A stretch of 64,000 nt of DNA from Ipomoea triloba (lineage: Eukaryota; Streptophyta; Magnoliopsida; Solanales; Convolvulaceae): positions 17,693,474 through 17,757,473 of the forward strand of contig NC_044927.1 in assembly GCF_003576645.1 (NCBI RefSeq), read 5' to 3'. Below the pieces are notes generated by a model, which saw nothing but the letters and a program-made list of their open reading frames with translations, did no database searches and was not told where the DNA came from. Positions 58,726-64,000 of this stretch are shown here, piece by piece (within the stretch, counting starts at the first letter, position 1; every line of letters begins with the position of its first letter). The position numbers and the translations under genes were made by a program.

Positions 58726-59401
58726 AGATTTTTTTTATTAATTTTAATAATGTGATTATCTGATTAAGAGAATGTTACATTTGAACTAACCCATTTCGTA
58801 GTGAAATTGGCAGCACTAATGGTCGGCATCATTACAATAATTAGTTCCGATTCCCCTGCGATTGTGTTTGCTTCTGCTATGGGCATCTTTCATTTTGCAG
58901 CATAAGACACGACTCTCTACATAAAATAACTCTGAAAATTACTTCATTTTTTTAATAGAACTTGTGATTTATCAGGTTTTTTGTTACTTGGGTCAAAATC
59001 ACTAATATTTAATATTTGAGGGTTTTTTAAAGAGCCCATGAACACTTATGTATCCCATTTAAATTGTACCATGTATATATAATGAGAGAATCTGCAGTTA
59101 AAGCGGTCAAAAACTCAAAATAAATCAATGGGGTGAGGCCCACCAAGGCTTGCCCTTTGGTGAGGTGGGCTTTAAAGCCTATCAGTTTTGCGGGGTTAAA
59201 ATGGGACAAGATATATATAAACTAGGCAAGCTTGGCGAGCTCCCACAATCAGTTAAAGCGTGTTCTGCCTTTATTGCAGAGTAGGGTTGGACGGATGGAT
59301 AGACTTAACTCATTTTGACAACTCTATCCATAGTCACTACTTGAATATGTTCACGGTGTAAACTTCACTTGTGTCCCCATAATACTTGGCAACCAAACAT
59401 T

Positions 59402-59434
<33 letters not shown>

Positions 59435-60098
59435 TTCTCTCTTGATTTACCTATTCTATGTGATTTGCACACTATTACATAGAAGCTGGGTTTACTATAT
59501 GCACACCATTAACGCGTGCGGTGAATTTCTCTCCTCACCCAAAAAAAGAACCATTTGCATGGGAACTTATGCTTGAATTCTAGGTGTATGGAATCGATAA
59601 AATGTGCAAGCATGGTATTACAAGGTATATGAAAAGCCGTATTGGTCCTATTATATTTATAGAAGCTCAAATTCGACATTTTGTTCAAATTCTGTTTGGA
59701 TGGTTTTTAAGAGATGATTCGTGCAGTGACAAATATCATGAGAACGTGTGCTGGAACTCTAGAAGGTCTATAGAATCCACACAAAAAGAAAGAAGAATAT
59801 TAGCTCTTGGCTCACACAATCTTCTTTTTTCTCCTGTTTCTCTATATCAAGTAATGCATGCAATTTGTGCAGATCTATACTTGGCAGATTATGAATTCTA
59901 CCCAACGATTAAGGCTGCGTCTGTAAGCGCATTTTCTATTTTTAATTTTTCTAATTTTTCATTTCTAGTGAAATAGAGAATTCTTCTATTTAGTTAATAA
60001 AAGCCTTATATTCAAACCAACTTAGATTGCTTATAGTTGATCGATTTAAATTAAGATAGTTTTTTTTTTTTTTTTTTTTTTTGCAAATTAAATTAAGA
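58726..60098. other. Intergenic DNA with one unassigned ORF
   Basis: A 130-codon plus frame at 59584-59976 (MYGIDKMCKHGITRYMKSRI) has no motif I know and AT-rich flanks. Poly-A at 59403-59431 and poly-T at 60060-60083. No other features. Confidence 0.45.
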
Positions 60099-60517
60099 TG
60101 GCAAAAACTTATGTGATACCGTCTCATCGTGAAACGGGTCGGGTCAAGATGCATATGTAACACTTATATGTACAAATGTCATACTTATATGCTCAAATGT
60201 AATACTAATCAGGAATAAATTTTTTGTTCCAGGGTAAATGTAATACTTTTAAGGAAAAATATAATACTTTTACATTTCGATTTAAAAGTATTACATTTTT
60301 CCTCAAAAGTGTTATATTTGCCCTTATAAGTAAGGGGCACTTGTCAACATGAAAAATGTATTACTTTTTCTCTTATAAGTAACAAAAATTGTATTATTGA
60401 TTAGTATTATATTTGAGCATATAAGTATGACATTTGCATGTTGCTTCGATCCGACCCGATCCGTCTCACGAATAAGGATCCGTGAGATGGTCTCACACAA
60501 GTGTGACCCAATTAAGC
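60099..60517 (+). mobile_element. MITE with GAGACGGTCTCAC-type terminal repeats, copy 2
   Basis: Same family as 12283-12640: left end ACTTATGTGATACCGTCTCA, right end ATCCGTGAGATGGTCTCACA. Longer by an internal stretch of GTATTA words. Confidence 0.75.
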
Positions 60518-62241
60518 TAGTTGAGATTCAAACTTGTGATATTGTGATTACAAGTTTATATCTTTAACCATTTTTGCCAGTTGATCACAGGGGTAAAGTT
60601 CGGGAAAAAAGACCAGGAATCGAGTCTCACTAACTACAGTGTAAGAGCAACCTCTATGTCTAACCTCTTTGTTCAGCTGAGTTACCATGATTTACATCCT
60701 CCCATATGCTCTGTCGGCCGGGGTGTGGGGAGCCCTTGGGGTTGGGATTCAACCTTTTGGGAAGAAAGTTTATATCTTTAACCATCTTGGCTGGGAGTCC
60801 TCCATATATCTACGGTTTTCGTATTATATGAAGTGTGTATTAATGTCAATGGCATATAAAGAAATGACATTTAGGGGTATATTTAGTTCAAGATAATGTA
60901 ACCTCTAAGATCTCACATAACCTAAGAATGTGAGAAAATGTGATTCAAGCTACTAAAAATAAACTGAAATCAAAATTTATAAGGTTCACATTTTGTATAA
61001 TAATCTCACATTCTCTTAAACCAAACAAGAGAATATGATATTACTATATTCAGATTCCTAAGAGATAACCCGAACCAATCACGACAAGTATACATATATA
61101 ACACAAATATTTGCAGTATCAACTTTCAAATTAGTCACATGTAAAAGAATCAATTGGTCTGAGGCTGTGAAGTGGAGCTGTGAAAAACATGTATATTTAG
61201 CCCATGCCCCAACCATGAAGAAATGCAAGCCATATGGATGTTTATGATTGATAGGGATGGGGCTCCGCCATGTGAGTTTTTAACTGTGTATCATTCAGAA
61301 AAGACATGCTCTAACAAGAGATGACAATTTTATCCAAAAATAATAATAATAATAATAATAGATGACAATGAGACAAAGCGAGACAAGAGTGGGAAGTATA
61401 CCTTCAATTTTTGTCACAATTCCTGTATGTCTTTATATGAAAAAAGAAACCTTTCCCTATTCCCATTTCTACTGAGAGTTTTCGAGGATATAATGGGTCC
61501 ACCATTGACCAACTCTTAGTCAAAGTAGTAAAAAATTTAATATTTACTTAGAAATAATTTAAATATTAATTTATTTATTTTCAAATACTTAATTTTCGTC
61601 GATTTCAAAATGACAATCAACATTTCAATTATAAAATACAAATTACTGAATTAACAACAGCAGCAGCAGTGATCAAATTTAAAACAAAAATTAAAATAAA
61701 AACTTTGCAATCAGTTAACTAATTCCAATACATTAATTCAAAGTCGTACACCTTGTACAAAAAAGAAATATTATATCCTTCCCTTGTAATGTGTTTTATA
61801 CTCGTATTGGAGATAAACTAAAAGCTAGTGTAGAGGGAAGTGTGAAAAGAGTTTTATATTTTAAAATTTTTACACAAAAAATGTACAAAGTGAAAGTCTT
61901 TTGATTTCCTTGTTTGAATAATACTTTATTTTTTAATATATTAAATTTATTTTAAAATTTTTATTAAAAAATGATAAAGATGAGCTTATCTATCAACTTT
62001 ATGTATGCTATGTATTGCATAAGTACTTTTATAATAAAGAATAATCTTAAGTGGATCGGGTCACCGAGTTAATCATTTTTTAGTTTCTCGGCATAAAATA
62101 TTTGAGGTCTAACCTTAAAATTTTTTGATTTTATCTAGTCATCCCATCAAGTTCAGCCTAAAAATTATCATCCATACTCCTATTATCACTTTACGAAAGA
62201 ACTGAGGCATGCGACCACGATAGATATGTTGATTTAATTAA
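60518..62241. other. AT-rich intergenic DNA
   Basis: Contains a possible decayed MITE at 60870-61030 (GGTATATTTAGTTCAAG facing CTTAAACCAAACAAG), a (TAA)n tract near 61342 and a short CAG repeat near 61658. No gene seen. Confidence 0.5.
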
Positions 62242-62730
62242 GAGTTAATTTCCCTAGAGGTCCCTTGTCTTTGGTGGCAATTCCAAATTTAGTCCCAGAC
62301 TATTACTTTTATCATTTAACATCCTAAACTATTATTTTTTGGATACTTTTAGTCCTTCTCATGACTTTTCCTATTTTTAGTAAGGGCATTTTTGTCTTTT
62401 CATATTTTTCTTTAGTTATTTTTCCGGTTCAACCAGTTTAATTGGTTTAGGACTTTAGTTAACCTCTGATTTTTAGTAACCATATTTTTTAACCAATTTT
62501 TAGTAAAGTCCTAAACAAATTAAACCGGTTGAAACGAAAATATAACAAAAAATATGAAGAGACAAAAATGTCCTTACTAAAATTTTTTTAAAAAAAAAAA
62601 AAGTCATGAGAAGGATTAAACGTGTCCAAAATATAATAGTTTGGGATGTTAAATGACAAAAACAATAATCTGGAACTAAACTTAATTGGAATTGTCACAA
62701 AAAACAAGGGACCTACGGTGGAACTAACTC
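62242..62730. mobile_element. Mutator-like fold-back MITE, 489 bp
   Basis: Ends GAGTTAATTTCC and, inverted, GAGTTAGTTCCA; the arms extend almost to the middle. The 9-bp duplication TTTAATTAA is exact at 62233-62241 and 62731-62739. Confidence 0.93.
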
Positions 62731-62739
62731 TTTAATTAA

Positions 62740-63940
62740 TTAGGAGACGTGATATTGTTAGGTTTCCAACTCCGGGTGGAGTGCACCTAAGATATTTGTT
62801 GTTCAATTGGCATCAATGATCACTACGTGTGCTTGGATCCAAGGCTCCTATCCATTTAGGGCGGAGTTACAGTGGGAGTAGTGGAGGCAACTACCCCAAC
62901 ACACCCCACCCCTTTTCCATATATAACCCTTGTAAATATATACATATATAGTACTCTTTAGTTCTATTTCATTTTGTTTGTCATGTTTGGTATTCATTGG
63001 TCAAATCAACTCTTTCTTCATTGTTTAGTTTCAAGTAAAAATTAAAAATTATACTAAGACACTCATATGACCACCCTTTCATGACAAATTAGTTTTCTTT
63101 GGCTTCTAATGACATACAAGACTAGAAGTGGCAATTCGTGTATAATACTGTGACACGCGCGCTGTTTGTTGTAATAATACTGTGCTCAATACAACTATTA
63201 TACTATACGGACAGTGTCTATATATGCCTAGCTCCCATAGTTAAAGTCTTCAAAGATTTGAAAATGTTGGTAGCAGCTTGATGGGTCGAGTTTAGCGCAG
63301 GGGCAGAGTTACAATAATAACGTGTTTGGTTCATGGAATATGTCGGGAATGGAATAACATTTCCGGGAATAGACCTATTCCATCATTTGATTCGTCCTTT
63401 TATTCTTAGGAATAGCGTTCCCGAGAATGAACTATTCCCTTTGCAAGGGGAATAGCCAATCCTAGAGGACCCCCTAGTATTAGCTATTCCCAAGTACTTG
63501 GGAATAGCTTTTATAATATAATACTGAAAATACCCTTTTGTATTATTAACCAAATATATATATATATATATATACACATATATAAAATATTTATATATTA
63601 AAATGTAATTAATTAAATATATGCATTTATATAATATATTATATTCATTGGAGTATATACATAAACACATACAAAAGACTACAACGCGAATTTACCAAAA
63701 AAAAGAAAAAAAAAAAAAGGTTAGAGCCTAATCAACAGCATAATCTTCAAGAATATCTCATGTTGGATGAGTTCCGTGCACAGCAGTTCCGTGCACGCTG
63801 TGCGTATCTTCAGGACTTCAACACCCCACTTTCTATTGCTCAATTAACAACAAATCACCACCTTCACATGAGAGAAACACTTAACCAAATATAATAATAA
63901 TTTTCTGGTAAGCATGCAGTGAGTGTGGCATGACCTTGCA
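62740..63940. other. Intergenic DNA with one MITE end
   Basis: At 63321-63530, CGTGTTTGGTTCATGGAATA with repeated GGAATAG/CTATTCC words resembles one end of a MITE, cut by a (TA)n tract at 63549. A GTTCCGTGCACAGCAGTTCC direct repeat lies near 63770-63800. No gene. Confidence 0.45.
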
Positions 63941-63956
63941 GTCCCATTTCAACACC

Positions 63957-63966
63957 TTTATATAGC
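63957..63966 (+). promoter_or_regulatory. TATA-like promoter at the right edge
   Basis: TTTATATAGC in a C-rich context (TTTCAACACC before, CACTTTACACATAACC after), as in plant core promoters. A plus-strand transcript may start about 30 bp downstream and leave the window. Weak evidence alone. Confidence 0.3.
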
Positions 63967-64000
63967 ACTTTACACATAACCATTTCACATTAACTTTGGC

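Noticed and set aside
59584..59976. 130-codon plus-strand ORF considered as a gene.
   Set aside because: No recognisable domain, AT-rich context, no promoter or splice evidence.

Overview
This is nuclear DNA of a flowering plant, almost certainly a eudicot. It is a transposon graveyard with no host protein-coding gene I can support. The evidence is nested LTR retrotransposons with plant tRNA-type primer sites, CACTA, hAT, Mutator-like and Harbinger-type debris, tRNA-derived SINEs, and broken organelle DNA (plastid rpoC2 and matK pieces). The exact taxon cannot be read from the sequence; an asterid is my guess.

Layout. 1-1300: organelle-derived DNA with an rpoC2 fragment. 1300-3540: 5' end of a minus-strand Ty3/gypsy element (gag, PBS, LTR). 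3551-5341: CACTA terminus next to a decayed hAT transposase. 6360-9336: minus-strand Ty1/copia element lacking RT. 9337-9915: LINE-like and matK fragments. 12.2-14.4 kb: a MITE and a CACTA end. 15.1-17.4 kb: two partial gypsy LTR elements. 17403-26873: a complete 9.5-kb non-autonomous LTR element (element 1) with a 5-bp target duplication, inserted two bases inside the 5' LTR of a second element (element 2; rest at 26879-36972). Element 2 is itself interrupted by a 4.8-kb solo LTR (30653-35469), which carries a 1.6-kb long-TIR Mutator-like element (33593-35179). 37.3-43.3 kb: minus-strand retroelement with a plant-transposon-protein ORF and a chromovirus-like gag, interrupted by a solo LTR. 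43.4-53.6 kb: two convergent elements (4, plus strand; 5, minus strand) encoding a Pro/Tyr-rich, coiled-coil, acidic protein I do not recognise. 53.6-64 kb: copia RNase H fragment, then AT-rich DNA with MITEs, SINEs and fold-back elements; a TATA-like promoter lies at the right edge.

Most interesting. Elements 1, 2 and 4/5 share a tRNA-Asp-type PBS and none encodes a reverse transcriptase. Each carries a CpG-rich palindrome/stem-loop module in U3 just upstream of TATA. Elements 1, 2 and 4 carry a second copy of that module inside the element, after a conserved TTGGGAGGCAA hairpin and before a likely GT-AG intron; in elements 1 and 4 the intron leads to a second ORF. This looks like a duplicated promoter that would drive ORF2 separately. 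Frameshifts and stops show that most copies here are inactive.
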